From the NCBI GenBank assembly GCA_905221605.1, contig CAJNDS010002072.1:121501-185500 (forward strand): 64,000 bases of DNA, given 5' to 3'. The stretch comes from Symbiodinium natans. Taxonomy: Eukaryota > Sar > Dinophyceae > Suessiales > Symbiodiniaceae. Under the pieces are notes generated by a model, which saw nothing but the letters and a program-made list of their open reading frames with translations, was not told the origin of the DNA and did no database searches. Numbering within the stretch: position 1 is the first letter of the stretch; every line of letters starts with the position of its first letter. The position numbers and the translations under genes were made by a program. Below, in pieces: positions 13,401 through 23,300 of this stretch.

Positions 13401-16400
13401 AACCCCAAACCCTAAACCCTAGACAGATACTCGTCTTGTCGATGTGCCCCTCAACTCAGGCTCCTAGGGGTTTGGACTCTCGAGTCTGGGCCCCAAGGCT
13501 GCAAAACCAAGCAGAAAATCAAACGCACAAAACACACCTCGAACCCTAAACCCTAAACCCTAAACCCTGAACCCTAAACCCTAAACCCTAAACCCTAAAC
13601 CCTAAACCCTAAACCCTAAACCCTAAACCCTAAACCCTAAACCCTAAACCCAAACCCCCCAAAAAATATGGGCCCAAGCACCAGTGCATAGATCCCATGA
13701 GGTTGGCCTTGAGCACATTCGGGAGCCCCGCGCGGAGGCACCTTGGGACGCTCTGCTCTTCAGGGTTTAGGGTTTAGGGTTTAGGGTTTAGGGTTTAGGG
13801 TTTAGGGTTTAGGGTTTAGGGTTTAGGGCCGCAAAGGATCCCTAAACCCTATAAGCCCTATAAACCCTACAAACCCTCTAAATCCTACCAACCCTATAAA
13901 GCCCATAAACCCTGTAAGACCTAAAAGGCACTTAGAAGCCCTAAGCCCCAAACCCTAAACCCGTTTTCTGCCGGGTTTTGGGGCTTCTGGGTCGAGATGA
14001 GGGCTTTTGCAGTCCCTTCTTGTTTCTCTGGGCTAGGGTTTAGGGAAGTTTAGGGTTTAGGGGTTTAGGGGTTTAGGGTTAAGGGTTAAGGGTTAAGGGT
14101 TTAGGGTTTAGGGTTTAGGCTTTAGGGTTTAGGGTTTAGGCTTTAGGGTTTCGTTGCCATCCGCCTAACCCAACCTAGGGCCGAGGGTGCAGGGAGGGAC
14201 GCCGCGGATTCGGGGTTCAGGATTTGGGCTCCTGGGAGTTTAGAGTGTAGGAGTTTGGGCTTAGGGTTTGGGGTGTGGGATTTAGGGTGTTTCTCGGATA
14301 AGGACTGATTGTTCTAGAAATCCGGACTATGCCCTGGGGTCTGTCATACGATACTTGTCTAGCCCTGCTGTGAGCGATGTTGGGGCTGAATGGCCCCTAG
14401 AACGACTGGCCCGGGCAGGCACTTACGATTGAAGCTTGCGACTTCTCAAAATTCTGAACGCGAAGTCCAGCACCCGACTTTTTCTGAAGATTTCCATCAG
14501 GGCTTGCAGGATCTATAAGACAGAGGTGTCTGGTTCCGGACAAAGTGACTCGCCCTATCCTTCAAGTCCAGTGCTGGATACGGGGCAACCGCATGTGTTT
14601 GCACGCTCTTCCGTGGGCTGGCAGTATTACCGACTAGTATGACGGGAAGATGCACCTCAGGTCTTAGCAGTAGCGAGGCTGGGCGGCAAATCTTTCTTCC
14701 CTCAAACCTAAGCTCCAAACATTTCTAAACCCTGCCCAGCAGATTCTGGACCCTAAACCCCTAAACCCCTAACCGTAAACCCTAAACCCTAAACCCTCAA
14801 CCCTAAACCCTAAACCCTAAAACCTGAACCCTAATCCTAAACCCTAAACCCTAACCCCCCCCAAGAAATCCTTCTACTCATGCGGGCGGCTGTATGGCCA
14901 TGACCTGCTCCACAGACTTGCCCAAGAAGGCATCAATCAGCCCGCCTCAAGTTCCCGGATCGGCTTTACAGGGTTTAGGTTTAGGGTTTAGGAAGGGGGC
15001 TCCCGCAGAGTAGCTTTAGGGGCCAAGTATATACTATGTAGGTACATGAACCATTAAGGAACCCTAAACCCTAAACCCGAAACCCTTTTGAACCTGGAAG
15101 CTGCTTCATGCCAGGACTGAGGGCCCGAAACCCTAAACCCTAAACTTTTAGGGAACAACAGCGAAGCCCACGGTGCCCGCAAGGATCTCGTGACTCGGCT
15201 CCCAGCCGATGGTGGGGGAGACTTGGAGAGATACGCACTCCTCGGCACCGGCGATTCTGTCTTTTACTCTTACCCTAACCCCCTAAACCCTAAACCCTAA
15301 ACCCTAAACCCTAAACCCTAAACCCTAAACCCTAAACCCTAAACCCTAAACCCTAAACCCTAAACCCTAAACCCTAAACCCTAAACTGAAGCAGAATGCC
15401 TAAGGAGACCCTTTCTTGAAAGATGTTTGGCACCGCCGGCTCAGGCTCTTAGGGTTTAGGGCGTGTCGGGGTACAGGCTTAACTTGTTCATTGTTGGGAT
15501 ACCATTAAAATTTTAAATTTATATTCCTTATTGGGTTTAAGTACCCTTAAAAATGTAAAATGTTACCCAACTATGACAAAGTTAGGGGAGTGCGAGGTTT
15601 AAGTTGCTGAGTGATCACAACCAGTGGGCTTCGGGCTTGTAGGTTGACAATGGAACGGCCTCTGGTTTTGGCATTTCTAAGCCACCAAATGGGATGCTCC
15701 CCACTATACAGGGATTATAGCACCCCCTACTCCCCCTACTATCATCCCTATTAAGGACTGTTAGTATAAGGGGGAACATCCAAGGCCACCCCAAAGCTTA
15801 CATGATCGATGAAGAGGGCGACACAGGGGCGAAGGTGCCCTAAACCCTACATCCTAAACCCTAAACCCTAAACCCTAAACCCTAAAAAGGCGGGGTCTGT
15901 GCAGCTGAGCCGCCACTGCCCGAAACTGCACGTTGGCCATTCCCATGACTGCCTGCAGTCGCAGTTCACACGAGAAACGCGCAGAGTCTCTGACTCCTGG
16001 GCTTTGAACCTTGTAACATCCCCTTAACCCTAAACCCTAAACACTTTTTGTAACTGGACTCCTTGCTGCCCCTAAACCCTAAACCCTAAACCCTAAACCC
16101 TAAACCCCAATAAACTGGATCGAAGGAGCCAGGAAGTTCACGATGAAAACCACGAGCGAGTTCCTTTCGAGGACGGCTAAGGGTGGGAGCTTGCGATCTT
16201 TCAGGCAGTATGATTCAGTGTCGGTGCTCGAAAATTATACTCCTTTTTTCTGGACTACCCGTGTAGTACGGGCCGAGAGTTTTCCACAGCAAGGAGTATA
16301 GTTCGGAGAGCTGCTTCGCACTAGCTTGCTTCCCCCAAGAAGCAGCTAAGCGGTGACTCTAAAGATTGAAACATCAGTTCCCCAACTTCCGTTGCCTTTT

Positions 16401-17336
16401 GAAGTTCCGATTCTTAGGTGCAGGCCTTAGGGGTTTAGGCCGAGTTTTAGGGTTTAGGGTTTGGGCATCAGGGGTCTCTATCTCTCTCTCTCTCTCTCTC
16501 CCTCTCTCTCTCTCTCTCTTTCTCACTCACTCAACTTAACTTTCCTACTAAGAGCTGGAAAGCAACAGGCCATCCGGCGCAAGTATCTGCATCTTTGAAC
16601 TAAGGGCTGCGTGGGTAGTTCTCTAAACTTGGGTTCCTTCTGTCTTGGGTCCCCCTAAAGTACAGCACTCTTGTAACAAGGACACCGGAACAGACCCTGG
16701 GCGTCTTTGCCGGCATTTCAGGGACTACCTTTGGCCCAAAGTGCCCAAACTAAATTCTCCAAGAACCAAGGGGAAAAAAGGTTTGTGCCTACTAAACAAG
16801 AAACCCCAAAAATGCTTCAAGTTCAGCTATTGGCTAAGTAAGTTCAAAAGCCTTATGCAGCATCGTCTTGGGTGAACCTTGGGGAGCCTATGAGTCCACC
16901 ATCATGGGTTTCCCCGGTTTAGGGTTTAGGGTTTTCCCTACTACCCCCCTCTATGCTACCTCCCCAAGTTCTCCCCCATGAAAGAACCCTACTGAGGCTT
17001 AAAAATTCCTAAACAGCCTTAATTATGGGGGGAAAATAGGGGGCAGGGGGGGGGGGGGGGGGGGGGGGGTAGTTTAGAGGTGGGGTAGTGGGGGAACCCC
17101 TGACGCCAGGGAGTGGCTCTCAGGAGGTTTTTGTAGCTTTGAAGGAGACGTTGGAGCCAAAGAAGCTTCAGATCCTTAGTTTGGGATGTACCCCCTTATA
17201 CTAACAGTCCTTAATAGGGATTATAGTGCCCCCCCTATTATAAACGTACAAAGGACTGTTGGTATAAGGGTGAACATCCCAATCCTTGGTTGGAGAAGGG
17301 AGCCTGGCGCGTGAAAAGAAGTGGTTGGGGGTTCAT
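3918..17336 (-). CDS. CAX-type Ca2+/H+ (cation) antiporter, many exons
   Basis: Multi-exon membrane exchanger of the Ca2+/cation antiporter superfamily. Members move Ca2+ or other cations against H+ across vacuole-type or plasma membranes. The call rests on ordered family hallmarks spread over more than 20 exons: first-repeat region LIDAFLGKSVEQVMAIQ, ANLMGSMHW then CLLLVLGMSIFAAG, KKKTCKFNVDGAAAQM, TM segment AIILIFLYICFIYFHLKTH, second-repeat motif LPILG|NTAEHVASV, IALGSALQIALFAT, VPLSVIWGWAFDRPMSLNF, LQHGSSNWLHG, and last TM MMMMVYLMIAVI. Start chosen at ATG 17336 (MNPQPLLFTR), which has an in-frame stop upstream. Odd point: the first repeat reads GKSVE where the family has GN-x-x-E, while the second keeps GNTAEH. 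The 3' end is uncertain: reading on gives TAA at 3918-3920 inside a CCCTAAA stretch, or another exon follows. Confidence 0.85.
4531..4626. mobile_element. Family D palindromic element
   Basis: GATGTTCCCCCTTCAACTAA on the left is inverted as AGAAGGGGGAAACATCCCAA on the right. Confidence 0.7.
5945..6027. mobile_element. Family J element (partial)
   Basis: Contains GTGCCTACTAAATGAGGAAA and ends AGCTATTGGCTAAGTAAG, matching 16745 and 19781. Confidence 0.65.
6921..7030. mobile_element. Family B TIR element
   Basis: Starts TGGTAGCCCAGTAGCCAT, contains CTTATAAGGGAACCTTGAAC and ends CTGGGCTGCCAAG. In a CAX intron. Confidence 0.8.
8361..8586. mobile_element. Family B element with internal duplication
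   Basis: Same ends as other copies, but the GGGAACCTTGAACCAAAAAA block is present three times in tandem. In a CAX intron. Confidence 0.75.
9858..10003. mobile_element. Family F TIR element
   Basis: Ends ACTTGGAGGTCCCATGGTAC and CACCATGAACCTCCAAG. In a CAX intron. Confidence 0.8.
11613..11714. mobile_element. Family D element
   Basis: TTGGGATGTTCCCCGTATAC on the left and GTACAAGGGGGAACATCCCC on the right, around a short variable centre. Confidence 0.8.
13241..13347. mobile_element. Family B' element
   Basis: A variant with GGGGCTGATAAGGGAACCTA, GGGAATAAGCACCTACT and a CTAG-type end. Related copies at 29294, 35562 and 61248. Confidence 0.65.
15276..15385. repeat. CCCTAAA array, about 15 units
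   Basis: Near-perfect array inside the CAX gene, in an unresolved N-terminal intron. Confidence 0.95.
15689..15784. mobile_element. Family D element
   Basis: TGGGATGCTCCCCACTATAC and its inverted end AGTATAAGGGGGAACATCC flank ACCCCCTACTCCCCCTACT. Confidence 0.8.
16745..16851. mobile_element. Family J element
   Basis: Contains AAGGGGAAAAAAGGTTTGTG and GTTCAGCTATTGGCTAAGTA; begins at the end of CAX exon 3 on the minus strand. Confidence 0.7.
16846..17336 (-). other. CAX exons 1-3 (N-terminal cytosolic part)
   Basis: Exon 1 is 17285-17336, exon 2 is 17098-17174 (a Ser/Pro-rich stretch, SEASLAPTSPSKLQ) and exon 3 is 16846-16887 (APQGSPKTMLHKAF). Phases close in frame. The exon 1-2 intron (17175-17284, GA-AG, 110 bp) is one copy of TIR family D. 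Exon 3 ends where a family J element begins. A further open stretch (VVPEMPAKTPRVC) reads on from about 16721; its splice sites were not resolved. Confidence 0.6.
17180..17283. mobile_element. Family D element acting as CAX intron 1
   Basis: Fills the GA-AG intron between CAX exons 1 and 2, with AAGGAT at both boundaries. Confidence 0.8.
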
Positions 17337-17625
17337 TTCCCTCACGCGCGGTCAATCCATCCATGCGAGGCAAATGCTGATCCAAGAGACTACGACCGAC
17401 CGCATTGTGTCGTAGCTTGAGCATGGGACTAGCCAAACCTATCGTAGCTGTAGAATTCCACTACAGCCAGGGTGAATATCATGTGGACCAGGGCTACATT
17501 GAGCCCTTGTTGAGTCCTGTTTGCTTGAGGGCCATTCCCACTATATAGAGCCACCATTCGGCCCCAAGAATATACCGTGCCAGACCCTACCCCGTAAACC
17601 CTAAACCCTAAAGAGTACGCAGCCG

Positions 17626-20019
17626 CTAGTCAGGGCGAGGGTTCTGAGACATGTCCACTAAAACCGGCTCACTCCACTCCGCCATGCCCAGGTGGTTGAT
17701 AGCTGCCACCTATACTGGGAGGTTCATGGTACTTATTAACCAATTACAACTGTACATATGACTGTACTTATAACCATATAGGGGCATGTAAAGGGCTTAT
17801 AAGTGGGTTCTAAGTACAGCTATAATTGATCAATACGTGCCATGAACCTCCAAGTACTCCACTTCTAACCATAAGCAACCATAGCATTTTACATCTTCCC
17901 TTGTGTTTTGAATAGACAAAGAATGCAAAATCATCATTCCTAAGGAAGTTATGGCCACCTGGAAGTGGTACTTCAACTTTCGTAGGTGGCGGACATCGCA
18001 CCTGTCAAAGCCTTTGTCCCGGACCACGGCTGGGACAGCTTCTACGGCGCCGGCCATGTCCTCTTTGCGGAATTAGGGTTTAGGGTTTAGGGTTTAGTTT
18101 AGGGTTGCTGAGTTCATAAGCCCAAGAAAGTGTCAGACACTTTCAGTTCTATAGGGGATTCGAGTATCCCAAAAAGTGTAAAGTGTACTCATTCAGCTGC
18201 TCAGTCCTCCGTATGGGCGTAGCGGAGGCGATACTCTGTAATGGGGTGGCCATTTTCCTCAACTGGACGCCACTGCAGGCGAATGAAAGACTTGTATATC
18301 TCGGATGCCTGCAAGTCTTCGATGGTAGATGGGGTTGCTCCATCCATTGTGCGGATTGGTATGCTGCTGTCGCTCCATATCCCCATGCCGTACTTGTTCA
18401 CTGCCCTGACCTGGAACATGTACACATGCCCCGGCTTTAACCCCTGAATCACATATTGTGACAGCGCAGGCGATACATCGTGGATCTCCACCACGTCACT
18501 GCTCCAGTCGGCTGACGACGTGTGGCGAAAGCGGAAGGACAGCACGGGTGCTTCTGAAAAAGGAGGGTGTTGCCACTGGATGACTGCCGAGTGATGTGTA
18601 GGTCTGCGTAGCGTCGGCTGATTCAGGGTGGTGGGCACAGGCGGCATAGTCTGCATCGGCACTGTGGGATCAGACAGCTCACCCCAGCCCGCTGCATTCT
18701 CTGCTGCGATCTGGAAAGTGTAGTCTGTAAGACTTTCCAACCCCGTGATGACATACGACTCCGTCTCGTCAGCTACCATGATCTCCCGCTTGCACGCCGC
18801 CTCATCTTCACCAGGACGTGGTGGCCAAGTGACCACAATCATGTAACCTTAGTTGCTGAGTTCATAAGCCCCAAAAAAGTGCTATGGGGATTAGAGTATC
18901 CCAAAAAGTGTAAAGTGTACTCAGCTACTACCCAAAGGCTCCTATGTAGTACCTTTTCTGGGTTAGAAACCCCTTTAACTAACCCAAAAAGGAACTACAT
19001 TTGAGCCTTCAGCTACTCAGTCTATACTCCCCTTAGAACCTTAATAAAGATAATATGTTTATTATCCTCTTGGGTTTTATAAAAACAAAAATAAAGAATA
19101 ATTCCCAAGGGGGATATAGAAGTAACGCTGGACCCTCAAGCCTGGTGCGACCGTGGTATTGTCAATGGGCGGTGTCCAGCGCACCTTCACCGAGGACACG
19201 TCGAGCACCCGCGGCAGAAGGGTGGCCAGCTTGCCTACACTGAACCTGGAACCCTTGCAAAAGTTACAAAAATTTGGCTGCTTCTTAGGAAATTAAAAAG
19301 TACCCAAATACTAAAAACTATTTCGGCTGTTTTTAGGAATTAAAGTACCGCAAAAATTAAATTTATGTACCAAAGTATCCGTAAGTTGCCGGGGGGATGT
19401 GGTGGAGGAGCCTCGCACTGCGCCGCCACGCTCCAATCCGACCAGCCCTCGGGCGTTTGAATTGCCACTTTGAAGTCGTGCAGCAAGCCTTGGTAGCCCG
19501 GTAACCATGTTAGTGTCTAGGGTTTAGGGTTTAGGGTTTAGGGTTTAGGGTAGCCCAGTAACCATCAGGGCACCCTTTTCTGGGGTTGGTGACTTTATAA
19601 GGGAACCCTTGAACCAAAACAAAAAGGAAAAGGGGCACCACAGGGCTACCAAGAAGCCGAATTCGAGGTTCGAAAGGGGCAGCTCGCGCGTGAAGTGGCG
19701 AAGTTCGAGCTCCACCCATGCAGCACCCTCGTCAAAGTCGCTGCTCGGATCTTCCGTGGCATGCGGCCTGTACTTCAATCCTTACTTCTCCAATAACCAC
19801 AGGGGAAAAAAGGGTCAAACTTCAATATTCCTACTAAATAAGGAAACGCAGAAAGTTGAAAGTTCAACTAAAGGCGAAGTAAGAATCTCCACCTCGAGAC
19901 CTCATCTTCCTCTGCCCAACGAGGAAGGACCTTCACCCCGCCCGGGGGCACCGGCAGCACGATGGGCACCGCAGCCTTCGGCAGGGACACTGGGACCATG
20001 TCAAGGTCCATCTTGCGGC
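17626..20019 (-). CDS. Fibronectin type III repeat protein (3' exons)
   Basis: Seven exons rebuilt: 19888-20019, 19658-19780, 19390-19488, 19127-19234, 18207-18847, 17959-18060 and 17626-17709 (TAG stop 17626-17628). Every exon length matches its phase, giving about 430 residues. At least four to five FN3 beta-sandwich units are seen, each with a Trp in strand B (VKVRWTPP, VIQWQHPP, IRLQWRP) and the late Y-x-F-x-V plus GWS/GMxxWS pattern (YTFQIAAENAAGWGELS, YMFQVRAVNKYGMGIWS). FN3 arrays usually serve adhesion or scaffolding; no signal peptide or catalytic domain is seen because the 5' end is missing. Donors are 2 GT, 2 GC and 2 GA. It ends 290 bp upstream of the CAX start, same strand. Confidence 0.85.
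17710..17958 (-). other. FN3 intron with family F element
   Basis: A 249-bp GT-AG intron. GTGGC is repeated at both splice boundaries. Most of it is one family F TIR element (17718-17857) whose inverted ends read ACTTGGAGGTTCATGG. Confidence 0.8.
17718..17857. mobile_element. Family F TIR element
   Basis: Ends GGAGGTTCATGGTAC and GCCATGAACCTCCAAGTA, with TATAAGTGGGTT in common with the 9858 copy. Confidence 0.8.
18061..18206 (-). other. FN3 intron with family A element and TTTAGGG array
   Basis: A 146-bp GA-AG intron; GAGGAC is present at both exon boundaries. It holds a complete family A element next to a short TTTAGGG array. Confidence 0.8.
18104..18199. mobile_element. Family A TIR element
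   Basis: A complete copy with the central palindrome GAAAGTGTCAGACACTTTC. It lies inside an FN3 intron. Confidence 0.85.
18851..18928. mobile_element. Family A TIR element, short form
   Basis: Same ends as the 18104 copy with a deleted centre. Ends AGTTGCTGAGT and, inverted, AGTAGCTGAGT. Inside an FN3 intron. Confidence 0.85.
18936..19008. mobile_element. Palindromic element beside family A
   Basis: Arms of about 32 bp, AAGGCTCCTATGTAGTACC versus AAGGCTCAAATGTAGTTCC, pair with few mismatches. CAGCTACT is found on both sides. Confidence 0.7.
19489..19657 (-). other. FN3 intron = family B element split by TTTAGGG array
   Basis: A 169-bp GC-AG intron flanked by GCTT on both sides. The terminal inverted repeats CTTGGTAGCCC lie immediately inside the GCTT copies. 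A TTTAGGG array sits inside the element, and TAGCCC-GTAACCAT is present on both sides of the array. Confidence 0.85.
19781..19887 (-). other. FN3 intron = family J element
   Basis: A 107-bp GA-AG intron that consists almost only of one TIR element (ends CTTACTTCKCC), flanked by the direct repeat GATT. Removal gives RWR|LKYRPHAT in frame. Confidence 0.85.
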
Positions 20020-20384
20020 CTGCTCTGCTTCGCAGATGTCACGGGTCGCGATCGGCCATAGGATATGTGCAAGGCGGCTTGAGCCCGTCGCCTAGGGGGG
20101 TTTTGGGGCTTAAGGGGGCTACTTCTGGGCATCCGGACATCTACCGTGCGACAGCCCCATGCTGCATGGCCCCGTCTGGATCTTCTTTTTGGGAAGTAGG
20201 GATCTAGCAACCCTTAGTAGCCCATTAACCAGGGAACCCAGCACCAAAAACAAAACTCTAAACCCTAAACGCCAGCTTGCTACAGGGGAGGACTAAACGC
20301 CTGAAAGGTGAGCCAGCCTAGATTTTGGGGTTTAGGGTTTAGGGCCTAGGGTTTAGGAGTATTGTTACACTCGTGATACACAGA

Positions 20385-23300
20385 CGAGGTCGAACACCAT
20401 GTGCGGGCGCTAGATGAGCATCATGCTGTCAGCGCACTGCCTTAAGGCTCTTTGACCGAGTGTCCACTCCATGGTGCGGCCCATGAAACCAAATGGCACG
20501 AACACCTGGGCTGAGACGTGTGGGTTTAGGGTTTAGGGTTTAGGGTTTAGGGTTTAGGGTTTAGGGTTACGGTTTAGTTTTTAGGGCTTCCACCCTTCTG
20601 CCAGCAACAGTTTTCCCCACCCCTCCCCCCTCCCCTCCCCCCTCCCCCCCAAGTCGCTGCGGAATCACCATGCTCACGCGGATGCGCTGGGCCGGGCCGA
20701 GGCGGGTCGCGTAGCGTTAAAATTAAGGGTCCATTCATCAGAACCCTTGAAAGGAGGTAAGGAACCATTTTAAGGGCCCATGAAACTACCCTTAGGATCT
20801 CTCTGAACTTTCCGAAGCCCTAAACCCTAAACCCTAAATCCTAAATCCTAAACCCCAGTGGTGGAACGCCGCCTCCACACAAGGTTTCGCGCATCCGGGG
20901 GTTTTGGGAGTGTTGTTCTCGAGTTTAGGGTTTTAGGGTTTAGGGTTTAGGGTTTAGGGTTTAGGAGTTTAACGGTCCGACTGGCCCAACCCAAATTACA
21001 AGTCCATAGCCCTGGGTTTTGGGGCTTGTGGTTTAGGATGTAGAGTTTAGAGTGAGGGTTTAGGGTTTAGGGTTTAGGGTTTAGGGTTTAGGGTTTAGGG
21101 TTTAGTGTTTAGTGTTTAGGGTTTGCGATTTAGGGGTTCTAGGTTTTAGGGGTTTAGGGGTTCTAGGGTTTAGGGTTTAGGGTGAAGTATAGCTCTAAAG
21201 CCTCAACCTTTGAACCCCAGGCTTCACACAGCTGAGTTGTGCTCTTATCCTTTTGAGAATTATTTGTGAATAGATTCCCTTACAAGGAAAGAAGTGAACT
21301 TAAAAACCCTAAACACTAAACCCTAAACCAAGCACAACCCAGACAAACTTAGCCGAAGGGACCAGGAGCAAGCTGGCAGGCTGGCAAATGACCTGCTTGT
21401 AGCCCTGCCACAGGCACATCTGCTTCAGAAGCCGAGAAACCCTAAACCCTAAAACCCTAAACCCTAAACCGTAAACCCTAAATACCCTAAACCCTACACC
21501 CTAAAACCCTAAACCCTAAACCCTAAAACCCTAACCCCTAAACCCTAAACCCTACACCCTAAAACCCTAAACCCTAAACCCTAAAACCCTAAACCCTAAA
21601 ACCCTAAAACCCCAAACCCTAAACCCTAAAACCCTAAACCCTAAAACCCTAAACCCTAAAACCCTAAACTAACCCCAGAGGCCTGGCCGAAACCCTAAGA
21701 GCCGCGACGGATGTCCCGGCGTGGCTTTGGGAATTATGTGGCCTCGGAACTTACGAGTTCTTTATGTACGGCTTTTTGGGAATTGGGGGGGGGGGGGGGT
21801 TTGGGGTTTAGGGTTTAGTGTTCAGTTTGTTTTTTTTTAGCCCGGGGGGCCGGGGGGGGGGGGGGTTAGATTCTTATTCTATGGTCCCTTCAAGGGAGTT
21901 TTAGGGATTGGGTTTAGGGTTTACGGTTGGAGTTTTGAGTCTAGGGCTTCGGCCAACGTGGATGCCAAAAGAAAGCGCCCGAACCCCAAACCATGCCACC
22001 TTGATTTCCTTCTCCAAGAAGGGCATCTCCTTCAAGCGGTTTAGGGTTTGGGGTTTAGGGTTTAGGGAGAATTGACTAAGATTGGGGCCCTCTAACTTTC
22101 TGAGTACCTACTACCATACGGGCCCTGAAATTAGGGTACGGACCCGATCGGGAGCCCTGTGGCGTTGAATCAAACGGCCTCAAGCTTCGGAATGTAAAAC
22201 CGGGGCCTTAATAATTTGAGTGAGTTTTTGCGGGGTCATTTTTCGTACCAGTATATAGGGACCATAAGTAAGGCATTTTGTAAACGAGCGTAGCAATTAT
22301 TCCGACCTCAAGTATGTGTGAGGCTGGGAGTCCCAAACCCAAATCGAGCGAAGGACTGCAAAGCCAAGCTGACCTCGAAGCCTCGCTTGGGGTTGAGGGT
22401 TTAGGGTTTAGGGTTTAGGGTTTGGGGTTTAGGGTTTAGGGTTTTTAGGGATCATGTACCCTATTCTACTATCATCCCTATTCGGGTACGTGAACCATAA
22501 ACCCTTTTAGTTTCAGGGTTCGTTTGGCGCCCAAGGCAACCACGAAAGTTCGGTAGCATGCATCAGGTCCTCCTCGTCACGTCCCATCAAGGATCCTTCC
22601 TTGTCACGTTCAGGACGAAAGCTTGAGTATCAGTTTCTGCGACTGCTAACAACAATGCTAATCTAGGGTCCTTAATAATTAGAATAGATTTTAGGGGGGT
22701 ATGCGGACCGAAGTCTCTGCGATGAAGGTGAAGCAGAGTGTTTTGTACACTCACAAGAACATCTTTCAAGACTCATACTTTAGAGGATGTGAAGAATGCG
22801 TTGTAACTACTCGTTGTTCCAGGTTCACTCTATAAAACGACACAACCCCCCACCCCCCAGCCCAGGGAGGCATCGGGTGATGAGAGGCACCAGCCGCGCG
22901 CCGCACAGCTGGGTGTTTTAGAGGACAGGCCAGCTAAACCCTACACCCTAAAATTACCCTGAACCCTAAACCCTAAAGCCTAAACCCTAAAGCATAAACC
23001 CACAGCCCTAAACCCTAAACGCGAGCACACAATCTTCGCGAAATGTGTCGTGAAAGCCGCTGCTCCCACAGCCGAGGTAAGGAAATGGTTCCATCAATGA
23101 GTTTTTGACTCTGCCGCTACCCTTTGGATTCGCGCGTCCTTGATATTAAAAGCGAGAGCCACTTGTACTTGTACCGGGTTTAGGGTTGAGGGTAGGTCTT
23201 TTAATACGGGCCCTTACAAGGGGAGCCCAAGAGCCCTCTACAACCCAAGGGGCCATACTTTCAGAACCTTTAAAGAAGGTAAAAGGGTGCCTTTTTTGCT

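Larger units (their letters stand above)
12151..16180 (-). other. CAX exons, first antiporter repeat
   Basis: Well-closed exons: 14891-14945, 13682-13741, 12484-12524 (41 bp), 12346-12375 (30 bp) and 12151-12254. All joins keep frame; donors are mostly GC, with one GT. The 13682 exon and the 12524 exon share GTGC at the splice boundary. Further upstream the probable exons are less certain: around 16120-16180 (NSLVVFIVNFLA, membrane-like), 15900-15960, 15400-15450, 15145-15250 (GWEPSHEILAGTVGFAVV) and 15094-15115. The intron between 13742 and 14890 is over 1.1 kb and holds several telomere-type arrays plus a unique segment near 14430-14700 that I could not assign. Confidence 0.7.
18848..19126 (-). 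other. FN3 intron with three nested or adjacent TIR elements
   Basis: A 279-bp GT-AG intron with GTTAC at both ends. From the 3' side it contains a family A element (18851-18928), a palindromic element with about 32-bp arms (18936-19008) and a third palindrome (19021-19120). Confidence 0.8.
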
